A DNA stretch of 64,000 nt from Escallonia rubra (GCA_033065855.1 JAVXUO010000936.1:1-64000); one strand, 5' to 3'. Counted from the first letter of the stretch, positions 25,501 to 39,434 are shown. Notes: a model not told the origin generated them from the sequence alone. Numbers and translations are program-made.

Positions 25501-28500
25501 ACAAATGATATATTCACAAAAGAGGATGGTGAGTTCTTGGTGAAGCATGGAGCGCTTCCTGAGGAAAGGATACGCGCTGTAGAGACAGGAGGCTGCCCAC
25601 ACGCTGCTATTCGGGAGGACATCAGCATTAACCTCGGCCCTCTGGAGGAGCTTTCTAACTTGTACAAGGCAGATATACTTCTCTGTGAATCCGGGGGAGG
25701 TAAACTGGTAGTAGATCCCCTACCTACTTTACAAAATTTTGAAAGGACCTTAGATAAGTGACTATATTCATGTTCAAATGATTATCTAAGTACCACAACA
25801 AGTTTTACTTTGGCGCAATTACTAACTTAATCGAAACCGTACACGAGAAGAAATTCAGTTGAATTGGATCTAATCTAAGAGAGATGAGAACTGTTGCCTG
25901 TGATCTCATTCATATGGATATTTTTTTATGTCAATTGCAGTTATTATTAAATTGCGATCTATTGATTTACTAATATTAGCTTTTCACTAAACAAGAGTTG
26001 GAAATTATATGTGACCTTACTCTTACAAGTTACAAAACCAAGCTTTCTTTTGAAGTTTAACACGTTTGATTCGTGGGTTGATGCAGACAACTTAGCTGCT
26101 AACTTCAGCAGGGAACTGGCTGACTATATTATCTATATAATTGATGTATCCGCTGGTGACAAAATCCCTCGAAAGGGAGGCCCAGGCATTACGCAAGCTG
26201 ATCTTCTCGTATGTGGTTTGCCTCATACCTGATTCTCTTCCTAGGATTTGAGTGCCCATGGAAGTTTAATGTTGTCAGTCACTGTAATAAATCGCCAAGA
26301 TATCTGATTTTCAACTCACATGCACTTGTAGGTAATAAACAAAACTGACCTTGCACCAGCTGTTGGAGCTGATTTAACCGTCATGGAACGTGATGCACTT
26401 CGGATGCGAGATGGTGGGCCTTTTGTTTTTGCTCAGGTTCGTGTCAACAGCTTCCTTCCATATATGTCTGAGTTTTATCTTTTGTAATGAGTACGATTCA
26501 TGTATCAGTTGAGTTTATCTATTAGGAGCCTCCAAAGAAAGCTGATTTTCTTTTCATTTTCTCAAATTTTTATTGGTAGGAATCCATGACTGTGATACTC
26601 TTTTTGGCAAGTAAAAATTAAAAAAAAGCACAAAATTCATTAGCCAAGCCCATGAACATTAGGAGTACAAAATTAAGAGCCCAAGGACAATAAGGGCACC
26701 AATGCAGTTTGTAAACTGCACAAAGAAAGCCTGTAAACAAAATGTCCAACACACAAGGAAAGGATGCAGCTCAGCATCCAAGAATTCCAATGAAACAACC
26801 AGGCAAAGAGGTCAGAAGTAAAAGAACAACTGTAGAACTTCTCCTTTTCCTTTCTGTCCAAATGCACATGATCAACACGGAGGAGAAATGGGATATGTCC
26901 TCCGATGTCTAAAGAAGGCCCGTGTTCCACCGACTTCACTGCTTCTTGCACTGGCAACATCGCTTCACCATACTCTCGTCTAAGTTGCCTTTATTGGTAT
27001 CAGTAATACCGGCTGGTATTACTGGTACCCGTAATATCAGGCGATACACACAGCTTTGCATTTAGTCCGTACAAAGACCCCTATATTTCATACCGACAAC
27101 TACGGGTCGTGCTGGCCGATATCCAAGGTACCGAGAGAAACTCAAATACCGGCCACGAGATGCAGCTTTATACTGGCTGTAATTACATACTTCTGGTCAG
27201 TTACATGATATCTTGTTTAGAGGGAGAAAAAAGTAAGTGTATTTTGCCGTCTAATTCCTTTTTTTTTTCTTCTTGTCAAATTAAAGGCTCCCATAAAGTA
27301 TATAAGTCAAACTCATGGTAAAGTTTGAGATGATAACGAAACGGTATCTGTACCAGTATGTACCATTCCACTAAGAAAGCCGGTACCCACTCTGGTACCC
27401 TGTTTATAAATTTGCCACTAATAATAGCATATTATCGATCAAAACATAAAATTAGCATAAGAAGACTTACCACACGTTGTTCCATCTATCAATAAGAATC
27501 TATCTGGTTGGTGGTGGTTCCCATCTCAAGGTAATCAAGACCTCCTCCAGTTTACAATTGTGTACTTGTCTTCTGAACTAGGATACCAGGCAATCCTGTC
27601 TCAATTACGAAGTAGGTAGAGATCCTAAGCCCTAACTTAAAATAGCTTGCTCATCTAGTTGTCTGTTTTGGGTGGAACGTACATTTTATGTATTACCAAA
27701 TAGCAACAAATCAAAGGTGGAAAATACGACACATACTCTGAAATGGTGTAATGGGGACATCTTTAATCTAGTTAGATAGCAGTTGCTCATGACTCGGCTG
27801 ACTCTGGCTGTTTTTATCATAGATCTGGTATCGGAATGCCACAGAGGCTAAGGCTTTGTTAAGAGATACTGCTACAAGGGTCTATCCCTGAGGTTGGTCT
27901 TGACTTTCAATGGTGTGGAAGAGCTCCCTTGGTATAGGTGGATCAAGATGGGTACTGCAATGTACTAAGCTTCGATGTCGTCAATAAAAGTGACAGAGGT
28001 CAAGAAATTGGGTAAAGTTGTAGCATCTGGAGCATTAGATCATGGTGGGTTGAGGAGAGCTGGATTTCGGTTTGGAAGAACGTTGTCTCTGGAGATAGCA
28101 AAGAAAAACCCTGGTTCATGGTTGGGACAGTGAGTTGATGGAGCTGAAATCTTGAGTTGGAGACGTTTTCCTAGAGGAACTCTTTGGTTGTTTATGTCTC
28201 AGAGATTGGACCAGCCTAGTTGGATACTCTGTTCGTCTTGGGTTGGAGTTGGAGTTGATCAGCAAGTTAGAGGATCATGTTTGTTTTAGCCCAAGCCTGG
28301 CCAGTGTGGGTCTTCTTCTCGGTAAACTAATGCTTGTTAGCTAGAAGTTAGCTGAGGAGAGAGTTAGTCAGGGCTGCGGTAGTCCAACTTCTTGTCAGGG
28401 ATAAATTTTGGTCTGTACAGGTAGAGACGAGAGAGCAAGGTTGGAATTTTGATGAGGTGAGTAGAAAGAGCTTGGTAGGTGAAGACTGCAATTTGGAAGC

Positions 28501-30020
28501 TTAAAAGGCTAAGCGGGTCTGGGAGAGGCTTAGATAGAGGGAAGAAGATGATGACATACTGGCATTTAAACGGGCAAAATCTGTGGATGTTCACTCCTCC
28601 CAAGGGCTACTCCTGGACTTGGTGCAAATTCATAAAGATCAGAGGTCAAATCAACATTACATCCAATATGGCAAGAGTACATGGCTTTGGGTTGACAAAT
28701 TGTTTCCTGGTAGCCCCGTAAAAGCCCAATATGGTTACGGATTAATATATGATAATGCTAAATTTTCTCAGGCACTTAGGACTAGTTGCTATGTTTTCCT
28801 CTTGGGTTGATTCCACATGTTGATAGAGAGGACACAGTCAAATGGCTCCTCATACACCATCGCATCTGCCTGTAACACCTTAAAAAGTCAAGGTATCATT
28901 TTGGTCTAATGGCAATATTTCCTTTTGTGCTTCTGTCCTGTGTTGATCTAGAGGAGGGCTTTAAGAACTAAGAATGGGCTCAAGAGTTGGAAGTTTGGTG
29001 GATTGTTCTGGCTCCTTATCCTAATCTCATAAAGACCATCAATTACCTCTTCTGTTCCCGTACTTATACTCCCGGTTTTTGGCAAAGAGTTTGCGCCAAA
29101 CTTATGATCAGTGCTTAACTATACTTACTGCCTTGGGATGGAGATGAACAATCGAGTATTCAGGAGGAGGAAGCAAGGACCTGCTCAGTCAGGTTTGTGG
29201 TTTGCATCTGTAGTGGAACGGGTAAGTCTACGTGGTTTGTCAATTGTAAATGCACAGTACGTAGGGGGTACGCTTAGACGGTGCGCTTTTTGGGGCCACG
29301 ATTTGCTGAGGATTGCTTCTTTGGTTCCCTGTGGTAGGACATACACATAGTTATGTGTTTATACGTAGATACATGTATACATCAGTTTGCATGCCAAGCA
29401 AGGTGAGGGGAATAACACAGAATTAGCTTATTTCAACTTATATTTTTTTTGGTTTTGTTTGAGAAGCTGCCTTGAAAAATTGGGGTCAATCAGCAAATGA
29501 GAGAGGGAGCTAGCCAAATTGGATGGTAATGGTTTCTTGCTTTGTCTTGGGGTGTAAAGAATTGGCTTGTTTTAGTTTCTAAGTATTTCTTCTTGAATTT
29601 ATGACTAGGAAGGCAGTATACACATTGCTCTGCTTGAACTGAAGGGGTGCCAAACCCTAAATCTCGACGGGTGAGAGTGTGTTTAAGCACGGAGTCTGAG
29701 GGTTTAGCACCTCTTATGTGAGCGTTATACTGCTTTCATCCACCGTCAGGCATCGCTGTAAGGTTTAAAAGGAAATGTGGCAGAACATCATTTTCTCATT
29801 GCATCGCATCCAATGGACAATCAGGATTTAGAAGGAATATAAGTTAGGCAGAGGGAATGTAGCACACATGAGTTGGCCTTCGATATGATGACCCTTTTCG
29901 TTTCTTTTCTGATTAATGCAAAATGCGTACATGCAGGTGAAGCATGGGCTCGGTGTGGATGAAATAGTGAACCACGTCTTACATGCGTGGGAAGTAGCAA
30001 CAGGCAAGAAGCGCCACTGA
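22538..30020 (+). CDS. UREG: Urease accessory protein UreG (nickel-delivery GTPase)
   Basis: Seven exons: 22538-22629, 22710-22907, 23472-23532, 25498-25699, 26087-26208, 26332-26436 and 29937-30020. They total 864 nt and 287 residues, slightly longer than Arabidopsis UreG. The N-terminus is a long His/Asp stretch (starts [11 protein letters not shown]), a probable nickel-binding store. Next come [20 protein letters not shown], the P-loop [24 protein letters not shown], the metal-binding [13 protein letters not shown] motif, [38 protein letters not shown] and the NKTD guanine-specificity motif. UreG hydrolyses GTP while the UreD-UreF-UreG complex loads nickel into urease in the cytosol. Every junction keeps frame and has GT-AG ends. 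Intron 2 splits the P-loop. Intron 6 is 3.5 kb and carries LINE debris. If the 80-bp intron 1 is retained, an in-frame TAA follows at once. Confidence 0.97.
23649..24360. repeat. Duplicated inverted-repeat transposon units in UREG intron 3
   Basis: Two related units (about 23649-23935 and 24076-24360) share gatctggccgtccatc-type ends, the phrase gacattttggtcaaa (first copy slightly altered) and 'tagcggac' words. Between them lies a duplicated segment of about 85 bp containing gatccacgacaagcgctggt twice. The second unit ends with the inverse of its start (gatggacggccagatcg). This looks like a small non-autonomous DNA element present in two nested or tandem copies. A cousin with the same words lies at about 54740-55060. 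Confidence 0.6.
24382..24404. repeat. TG dinucleotide microsatellite
   Basis: A run of TG repeats inside UREG intron 3, directly after the inverted-repeat unit. Confidence 0.92.
28440..28860 (+). mobile_element. LINE reverse-transcriptase C-terminal fragment in UREG intron 6
   Basis: Several overlapping frames encode pieces such as [18 protein letters not shown] followed by YDNAKFSQA. These resemble the region just before the zinc-binding domain of plant L1 reverse transcriptases, where a 'G.G.S..W.D.W...G' pattern is usual. The frame is interrupted, so this is dead debris. Its ends are not resolved. Confidence 0.5.
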
Positions 30021-31593
30021 TGTATCGCTACGTCTTTCTGGAGGTTTACGTCTCCCTAGACTTGGATGCTTCGAGCCCCAGGTTCACTAGTGCCTCTATC
30101 CACCTGCATTTATGCCGCCTCATGAACTTCTCGGTTGCATGGACAGCACGAAATAAAGCTGCCTCAATGGACCACCGATTTCATTGTTGTGAATTAGTGA
30201 ATTATGGTCTCTTTCTACTTGGAAGATGCACGCCCTAGCAGTAGCCAGTTCCCTCGTAATTGGTTTTGAACTGTAAATTTACTATAGGACTTGGCTGTGT
30301 AATCCTTTTGAAAATGCTCTTTTGTTCCTTTTTTCTTATAACGAATTGTCTGTTTGTACTGGTTTTTATTGTAGCTAATAAGATAAAAGAAATTTGTCTG
30401 CTGTATCCGCTGTACCTAACGATGATTGATGGGCACGTTAGCAAGAATGTCCAGATAAATCCAGCTTTCGTCAGCCATTACATCAGTTTGAGTCGTCTTT
30501 TTGTTTTTTCTGGTTTTGGGTAAAAACTCTACCAAGTACCGATCATCGTATCATTAATAAGCATATGATTTTTGCTACACTATAACTGACTTTCATCATT
30601 TTATCATTGATAAGGCGGATTCCCACCTTTTGAAGGAAGCTCGCTCCCTTGCTATTTTTGCTTGTCAGGCCCGCACTACCGTCTACCAAGACTGGGTCGA
30701 TTGTAATGTTTGGAGATAACCTCTTTGTGACGTCTTTATACATACATACTTTTGATGGGTGCTGTTTTTTATCTATAGGCATGTGTCGCCTACCAGTGTT
30801 TTTATTTATTCAGTATCTATCTGTATGGCCCTAAGGCTGGATACTCTTTTCTACTTTCAATGCAATTCTCTTACAAACCAAACAAAAAAAAAAAAAAAAC
30901 TCCCAACGGGAACTTTAGACAAGAAGCAACACATAATCAAGCCTATTTGCATAACCTAGGGCGGCAAAACAATAAGCGGAACTTCGGTAGAGGATGAACA
31001 AGTTAAGGCGGTTAAAAACCTAGCATGTCCGCATCTATGCACGATTATCGAGATTTGGTCGAACGTATCCTAATAACTAGGATGAGATTTGGAGAACTTT
31101 TAGGCTCAGTAACAAAATGCAAAAGCAGGACTGTAATTGTGGAACTCTGAAAAACTTCGTGATTTTCCGGAACCACTGTGAAATCACGATGGGAGACAAA
31201 TCAGAAGAACAAAGGGCTCGTTTGGCAACCCTTATTTGTTCTTCCTCTTCATTCCTGTCTCTACAACTAGCATTGCTTTGAACCGCAGCAACTCATACAC
31301 GTATCAGCCAGATGACTCAAGGCAACCTTCAACAAAAGCAAACCTTTAAGATGAATGCAGCACAAGACAACCAACAGATATTCAACAAAACATGTTTCCT
31401 TTTCCTCAGTTTTGATGCCTGTAAATTATAATTCTACAATTGGATGCTCTTTACACGCACAAACACACGGAATAAAAATGTATGTATAACACTTCGAGGA
31501 GGCTTTCCACATGCAGTAGTCAAATCTGAAGCCCCAAATTGCCTGAGGGATTTTGGCCAGTAAATTTACAACGCTTTCCCAATCTGAGGAAGC
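30021..31593. other. Convergent intergenic region between UREG and the L18a-like gene
   Basis: The 3' ends of both genes face each other here. A 16-base A run at 30884-30899, preceded by a T-rich stretch, may be the tail of an old retro-element. I see no further gene. The last 250 bases before 31594 probably include the 3' UTR of the minus-strand gene. Confidence 0.4.
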
Positions 31594-34500
31594 TCACCAA
31601 GCATTCTTGGCCCTCGTCAAACCAAGAGTAATTGCTATCACAGCAAGGGTAGCCTGCACGGATTTTAAAACAAAATTACAGGCAAGACATAAGAGGAGGT
31701 ATTAACGCAATACAGTTAATGTTCATGGCAATATAAAGTAAAAAACACATTCATGTAATGAAATTAATAGTGAAATCTGCCTATTCTAGAGCATGCAGAA
31801 TAAATGCAGCTACTACCATAAAAAATCAGGACTGCCTGAAATTCTTCGTTCGTTTCTTTCCTTTTGGCTTTAACTGATTCAGGATTTCTATACTTCCTAG
31901 TTGTTTCAGGAGTCAAGACTGCCTGGAATTCCTCTTAGATATGGAAAAAAAACGTTTAATATGTTTAGCATGAAAGTTTTCTAGTCGGCAAGCTAAAAGG
32001 TCAGGATGTCGCATCGTATATTTTGCATGCCATCTAAAGACAATGTCCGTAGCATCATTACCAAAGCGGATAAGGTTAAAGTACCATCCGATGGAAGCAA
32101 ACACAAAAGAGGGGGGAAAATCAGAACATGTTAAATGAGTTCTGGAAAATCCTTCTCCAAGAAGAACGCAATGCACACAAACCCTCAGGGATTTACTTAT
32201 AAGTGAAGTGGAAATCGGATGGCTAGAAGTTTGGTGCAATGCAGGTTTGAATGTCCAGATAGCCACTTCGAATTAAGAATGACAGTGTGGAATAAAATTC
32301 TGTGAAATTGCAACATTAAGGTGGCAGTGAGGCCAGTGATGCTATGTAAATAGGAATGTTGTGCAACCAAGAGGCAAAATATGCATAGATATTTGTAACT
32401 AACTTAGGTCAACGAAAGGCCCCACAAGGATAGAACTATACATGATGAACTTTCGGGAAGATTTAATTATCCAAGACAAGATCGACATGGCCCACCCTCC
32501 TTGTTTATACACGTCTTGTACCTTAAGCTAAACTTGAAAGCAATCGGAAAGTTGTCCTAAGCAGAGTGAGCCGAACAAGGGAAGCAGAAGGCACAGAGTG
32601 AAGCTCACGGAGCTTTATAGATGTCAGCATAGAGGTAGGATTCTTTTTCTACAAGTAAGGGCGTCGTTTAAATACTGTTTATTTCTTGTTATAAGCCGAG
32701 ATGAAGGAATACAGGAGAGGAGCGTTGAAATCTGACTTATGCACAGTGGATTTGAAGTCCTCTCAGATCTGTGTTCTTGTGTTTGATTGCTCTGTTTATA
32801 ATGTCTATCATGTGATTGTGTTTGTAATGTAACACTCTGAACATGAGAACAGCTCTTAAAAGAATTAAAAGCAAAAAACAAGTCCAACCTTCAATGTGAA
32901 GCTACACAAGAGAAGTATGACTATAGCCAACTTCTCCAAAAATAAATGATATGTTAGCAAGTAAAGAAGCAGAAAGGTAAAGAGTGGCAGACTTACAGCT
33001 AATGTGCATCCAATAAGTCCAGGTTTCTCCCTGTAATCCACTCGAGCGCAGAGTAGAATAAAAGCTCCAATGTACCAGGGAATGGCACCAAAAAAGAAGC
33101 CAAAAATAAACCTTGCAAAAACCAAGAAAAATAATTAGTTAGAGAAACTTCCTCAAGTTATACATCAGAAAGTAGATTCATAAAAGATTAGAAGGTTGTA
33201 GCAGATAGAAAAGATTTTGTGCTACTGCGATGTGCTCTCAAATAATCATCATTGATTCATTCTTCTGGGGTTCATCTAGTTCTAATGGACACCAAAAGAT
33301 CTCTTCCTTCTTGTTGAAGTATTGAAGTCAATTCTATCTTTCCCATGGTTGTAGAGGGCCCTATCTGTGCCAGTCCATGTCCCGCATTAACTCCACTCCC
33401 TAACTGAGACATGGAAATAAAGGCTTATTTTCCAGCTTTTTGCTAGCACATATAATATCCACAGGGAGCACAAAATGACTTGAAGGTGTTACGTTCGATA
33501 TTGGACTAGGGCAAATCACTGTGGTCAGATTAGCCGAACATGTGAAGGACTTGAACAACGATGTGGAGGGCATGTGTGGCCAACGAAGCTAAAAAATTAC
33601 ATCTTATACCACCACTACAGAACTTTCCAGACAACCGTAGGGTAGCGGGTTAGCGATCATGATGTAAGAATAAAAGGGAATTGACCTGGAAAATGAATTA
33701 AAAGATCACGATGTCCTAAGAAAGGCTAGAGAGCAGCGCTCCTCTGTCCCCAAATAAGTGTCTTCCTTTCTGTTTTTAGGTGTCGGAGAGCTAAAGTTTT
33801 CCGAATATACCCTCGTTATGTTATGCATTACTGGTAACTAAAGAAAAATTTGATAGGAAACATCCTTAATAGGGCTAGCAATGGAAGTATAAACAATTGA
33901 GACAATCATTTATTGCAGTCAAGCAGCTCTCCTAAAACTGTGTCAAGTTAAAGAGGATAGTCATTTAGGGACCGAGGGTGTGCATGTCTACATGATGTAA
34001 TGGCCGTAATGCACAAAGATCCTCCCGTACGTCAACCTGAATTGGAAAACAAACCACCCAGCTTTATGTACAGAAAATTATGCTAAATAACTTATGTCAA
34101 ATATCAGTATACAATGAGAGTATAACATAGGGCCGATGGGCTTGAAGGAAATCTGTCTTCAATTAGGGCCAAAAGGAGAACATTTATACAATTACATTTT
34201 CTCTGTCACCAGCCACTCTCCTATCGTGTTATAAACATGGGTACATAAGCAACACACTTATGAAGTATGCATCTAGCATATATCCACTAATTTGACTTGA
34301 AACACCTGTTCTTGCTGCTCACCTGAAGCAAAGAATCAAGATTCTCAAAATATGATTTTGCATGAAAGTAGGGTGACTGCCAATATACCATTTCTAAGTC
34401 CAACATCATGTCTAGCCACAAATGTGACCAAGAGTGTTGAATACTGTAACAATGGCCTCGGTTCTTCAAATAAAATAATATGAAGGTAGATGGAAGTTAC

Positions 34501-37500
34501 GAAGATAGGAGGAAAAGTGCATCCTAAAATACAGTTCTCTTTGCTGGATGTTGTACATATGAAAATTGGAACGAATGGAATCACTCATTGTTCGGGAACG
34601 CCAAGTTGTATACTCACAAATTTCAATGAGATTCCATTCATTTTAACTTTATAGAAGTGGATACTTTGCAGAACATTTATCTACTTCAATTTGAAAGAAC
34701 GAGAAAGAACCCGTATTCTTCGCAAAAAAGTAGGTGCACATATGCACCCGTTAAAAGCTCAGTCATTGTCCACTCTTTTTGCTGGACGGAGGACGGCATA
34801 CGTCCCATCGTTCCTTTTCAGAATTTATGGACAGCTTCTTGTGTATAGGCAGGTGACTTTGAGCTTGTATTTTTCGCAACGAGTTTCACTCCTGTTCTGG
34901 CGGTTTTAATCAATAAATTAACTCGTCAAAAAAAATAAAAGTTTGCTGCCCCTCTAAATGATGTCTTCATGAACTTTATTCATGAATAAAAAAAACCAAT
35001 AAAACGATCATATATCATTGCACAAGAAAAAGCAAGCCACAAGTAAATTGAACTTACAAGAACCAGCCAATGCCAATACCACAGCAAGGAAGACGGTGTT
35101 CTATTAGAGGGCTCCCTTGAACAACAGCATAACCTAGCACCGCATCAACCAATAATAAGAATGAAGGAGATCAAAATATATGCAGAAATTAAGGATCCAT
35201 AATATTTTGAAAGCTGCAAAAGTGACACTAGAAACTGGTAACGCCAGGAAAGCAAATATTCATAATGAATGAGTTGAGAACTTGGGGATATTGAAGAAGG
35301 CTAGTCATTGCTAACTGAATACCCATTCCTGGTTTTCATGGAAATTGGAGCCCAATCTGATTCGAAAAGTATTTAACACACTTGACTAATCCAATTGGTC
35401 TAATAGATACGTCAAATGGAACTAACTAAATTTTGCACTATAGCACTATTCGTCCTCAAACTTAACCAAAGTACCCCTGATCCCAGAATTTGTGCTCACA
35501 TTTGACTTGTACGCATGTTAAGCAGTTAAGTCAAATGTCATATGTTTCCCTTTCTATCCCCAGTCTTTCACTAGTATCCTTGTTGGGCCTCCTATTTTCC
35601 TCTTTCTTCATCTTTCAAGCGCTCTCTCTCTCTCTACATAACTCCACCTTGCAGCCGAACCCATGCTCTCTATCTGTCTCTCTCCCTCTCTCTGAGACGT
35701 TCACAAGTTTAAAATAATTAATGCATATGATGTAGCAATAAATTTATAAATTCGAAGGTTCTAACAATTCGACAATTACCTATCCACCTTCATCACCCAA
35801 TTTCCGAACATTCTGACCTAACTTCTGAAGTTGGTACAGTCCGAGCAGTATAACCCAATTAACCACCAATGAACTGGATTTTTGACTTCATCTAACCAAG
35901 TTAAGTTTCTGGGATGTGCTGATTTTAAGCTCTAAAAGTTGTATACTGATTGCCTCAATTATCCAGGACATCCACTATAGCAGAAGAAATGACCGTCAAA
36001 GTCCACCAAGAAAAGTACCTGATCATTATCCCTTTTCGCTAGTATCCTTGTTGGGCCTCCTACTTTTCTCTTTCTTCATCTTTCAAGTGTTCTCTCTCTC
36101 TCTAAAACTCCACCTTGCAGCCGAACCCATGCTCACTATCTGTCTCTCTCCCTCTCTCTGAGGCGTTCTCAAGTTTAAAATAATTAATGCATATGATGCA
36201 GCAATCAATTTATAAATTTGAAGGTTCTAACAGTCCGAAAATTACCTATCCACCTTCATCACCCAATTTCCCAACATTCTCACCTAACTTCTGAAGTTGA
36301 TATAGACCGAGCAGTATAACCCAATTCACCACCAATGAACTGAACTTTTGACTTCATCTAACCAAGTTAAGTTTCTGCAATGTGCTGATTTTAAGCTCTA
36401 AAAGTTGTACTCTGATTGCCTCAATTATCCAGGACATCCACCATAGCAAAAGAAACGACCGTCAAAGTCCACCAAGAAAAGTACCTGATCATCATCCCTT
36501 TGTTATCAACAATTACTAGAAGACAACAACCCAACCATCTCTTGGCTCAAAAAGAAACCCCCCATTCATATCAAATCAAAAGAAAAAAAATTCCAAAATC
36601 TGGGGCGAACGTACACCTCAAACCTACGCAACCAGCTAGTCAAGCGCCCAACCACGCCTGATCGTGCATCAAAACGTCCAGCCACGCCTAATCGTGCATC
36701 AAAACGTATAGCCACGCTAATTGTGCATCACAACGACCAGCCACGCTGAATTGAGCAAGGCGTAATTATACAAGAGTGTATATTTTTGTATAAGGTGCCT
36801 TTTTTTGGATGAATCGAGTTAATGGCCAAGGTTGGTGCTTTGGCTTTTGACTCGGTTGCCGGCAGTCCAGAGGCATGGGGTTGTTGGCAATAGGCGTTCT
36901 GGGGTGGGTTTACTTCCCCATTAAATGAAGGTGGCTCTGCCAGTGTCGCAGGTGGTGGTAATACGAGGGAGGCAGCGCTGGTGATTAGAGAGAGAGAGAG
37001 GGGGAGAGAGAGTGAGAGGATGAACTCATTGCGGGGAACAGCGGTGGTGATCGGAGAGAAATGCGAGAAAACTGAATTCATGGGAGAGAGAGAGAGAGGA
37101 TGAACTCATGGCGGGGAACAGCGATGGTGATCAGAGAGAGATGCAAGAAAATTGAATTCGTGGTGGTGAAACGTTGATGGAATAGAGGGCGATGAAGGGG
37201 GAGTACGAAATACGAGAGAGACTGTTTGCTGGGTCTTTGAGAAAAAAGAAAAGCTTGGGTCCCTTACAGTCAAACCCAACGGCAAATAAAGAAAAGCTTG
37301 TAAAATTTATCACCAAAAATGGGAAGCGAACAAAACTTTTGGAACACCCCAAAATGAAAATATGAGCAGTAATTTTGGGAGGGACGGAGTGCTAGATTGT
37401 TCAATTATTATTACTCAACTAGGTGAATCTGAATAAAAATAAAATCCCTAATTAACATATATCTAGTGCTTTTACTCAAAGGTCATAGCTCAAACAAAAA

Positions 37501-38521
37501 ACTTGGAAGCTAGTAGCCCCATCAGTACATAAACCTGAAGTTCTTTCCCGATAACATCAAAAAACTTCAAAGTTGTCCCATGCTTATTAACACAAAACCA
37601 CATAGATAGAGCCTTTCAACTAACTTAGAGATGTTACCCAACATATAATTCCATATCTTTCTAAGACAGTTGCTAATAAAAGAATTTGGATAGTAATTTT
37701 CATACATGTATCATAGGGCTCCATCAATATATATATGTGCACGTATATCATCTACATATGTACACGTGTAAATTTATCTTAGGTAAGACTTTACACACAA
37801 CTTTCGTAATTCTTGTTCATTTTGACTTTTTGCGAATTTTCAGGATGTATTGAACTCAAATAGTAATTACAGGCTAAATATAAATATCGTTTGACAAGTC
37901 AAACTATGACAACAATAATGAAGCCAACATTTACATATTCCAATTTTACATCTTCAATTCCAGCAATCAAATAACTATGGCAAGAACAGGGTACGCACGA
38001 AATGTTTAAATGTTCAAATAGGAATTTGCAGAAGTCCAACGGGACAAAAATTAAAACATGGCTATGCACAGGTGAAAATATTCCATACGCTTCATCCGTC
38101 TCATGACTTCTTGCCAATTTCGAACATCTAAAAATTGACAGCTCAGGTCCTCAGCATGATTTATTATTAAGCAAATAAACATTGACTGGTCATGCTACGG
38201 CAAAAACAAAGATCATGGCAACGAGTACATGCTCAAACTCAATTATCGGAATTCACCAAAAGCAGAAGAGAACAAAATTATGAAACAATGAAAACTTTAA
38301 TTAATACCTGAAACAGTTTGATAGCCATTAGAATAGTACAGAGGGCTCCCGTATGTGCCGGGCGGCGGAATCGGTTGAGGGAAACCGGTAACAGGATGAG
38401 ACGGTGGCGGTGGAGGCTGAGCGTTGGCCACGCCCTGAAACGTGCCGTAGTAGTACTCCGGCGGCGGGGGAGGCGGATGCACCGCATGCTCCGCGGCTCT
38501 GCTCTTTGCCTCCTCGCTCAT
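31594..38521 (-). CDS. '60S ribosomal protein L18a-like' small membrane protein
   Basis: Four exons on the minus strand: 38521-38308, 35133-35058, 33111-32997 and 31653-31594, totalling 465 nt and 154 residues. The N-terminal third is rich in proline (runs such as PPPPPPEYYYGTFQGV and PQPIPPPGTYGSPLYY). It continues YAVVQGSPLIEHRLPCCGIG, then two hydrophobic segments, WFLFIFGFFFGAIPWYIGAF and CTLAATLAVIAITLGLTR. The HRLPCCGIGIGWFLFI and PWY elements are diagnostic of the plant family labelled 'ribosomal protein L18a-like'. Despite that name it has no ribosomal fold and should be an integral membrane protein; its role is not established. All junctions are GT-AG and keep frame. Introns 1 and 3 (3.2 and 1.3 kb) are expanded, the first by tandem duplications. 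Confidence 0.93.
35571..36501. repeat. Tandem duplication, unit about 468 bp, in intron 1 of the L18a-like gene
   Basis: The segment beginning ctagtatccttgttgggcct at 35571 recurs at 36039, and similarity continues to about 36501 with scattered substitutions. Both copies contain a CT-rich stretch. The second copy ends at the point where the first copy joined it, so this is a simple head-to-tail duplication. It lies wholly inside an intron. Confidence 0.88.
36649..36746. repeat. 31-bp minisatellite, about four copies
   Basis: Units of the form ccacgcctaatcgtgcatca followed by aaacgtcca repeat about four times with increasing divergence. It lies in intron 1 of the L18a-like gene. Confidence 0.8.
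37007..37163. repeat. 80-bp tandem duplication with GA-rich spacer
   Basis: The phrase gaggatgaactcat at 37016 recurs at 37096, with downstream similarity through cggggaacagcg and aattgaattc-type words. It is adjacent to GA microsatellite tracts in the same intron. Confidence 0.75.
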
Positions 38522-38709
38522 CTTCTCCGATCGGCGCGGGGTTAATTAGGGCTTTGAGGTTGACAGGTTTCTCCTATATCAAATCTTTGTCTTCCCGGTT
38601 TGATGGTTTGGGCGGCTTTTCCGCGGGGTTTCTCTTTCTTGGCCGGTTTCGACGCATAGGAGCCCACAACAACGTAGAATTATTCCGCGACCGAAATACG
38701 TCTAATAAT

Positions 38710-39434
38710 TAGGAGTGAGCAATTTAAATCGTTTAAATTGAATTTTAAACTACTCAAATCGATCAAGACGTACCAGTTCAATTAGAACTGTCTAAAAATT
38801 TTAACGGTTCAATTTCACATTTTTCAAACCGATCTTGATTCAATTTAGTTCACGGTTAACTTTTTTGAAACTGATCACAAACCGAACGGAACTGACTTAT
38901 GATATAATAATATACTTTAGTGACATTCAAATTAATAATTGTCACATATATAGTTGTAAGCAAATTCAAAGACCTAAAACCTTAAAAGTTAAAAGAAAAG
39001 AACATCAGGAGAGCAATTATAACACAAATGTCTAGTGATTAATATCTCTTATATGTTTATTGATGCTTTCACTTACATCAATAACATATGTATAATTGAG
39101 TTTTTTTGTAATATGTATCGGGAATATACTTATATCATATGTTAACACGAACACTTAAACATTGAATGTTACAAGATTATGTACAATTTAGAGAGAATAT
39201 AGCTTTAGTTTTACATAATAATTAGATTCAATCGTAGGTGTGCCTGGGGAGACGACTTTTTAAAGTTAGCGCAAACCAATTCAAACAGAACTATTTAAAC
39301 CTGTTAAACCGAACCGTCCAAACCGATGATGGTTGGTTCGGTTAGGTTCGGTTCAAGATTTTTCAAACGAGGAATAAAGGTTCGGTTTGTGTTTTGACCC
39401 TCTAATTGAACAAAACCAACCGTGCTCACCCCTA
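38710..39434. mobile_element. Candidate hAT-like MITE
   Basis: The left end taggagtgagca (38710) and the reverse complement of the right end (taggggtgagca, ending 39434) are near-identical 12-base inverted termini of the hAT 'YAGGGGTGAGCA' type. The subterminal regions are rich in aaccgaacc and ggttcggtt words in opposite orientations. There is no coding capacity. A clean 8-bp target duplication is not visible. Confidence 0.6.

Noticed and set aside
26612..26960. Possible LINE 3' tail in UREG intron 6 on the minus strand
   Set aside because: The terminal homopolymer has the wrong orientation for an A-tail and no target duplication was found.
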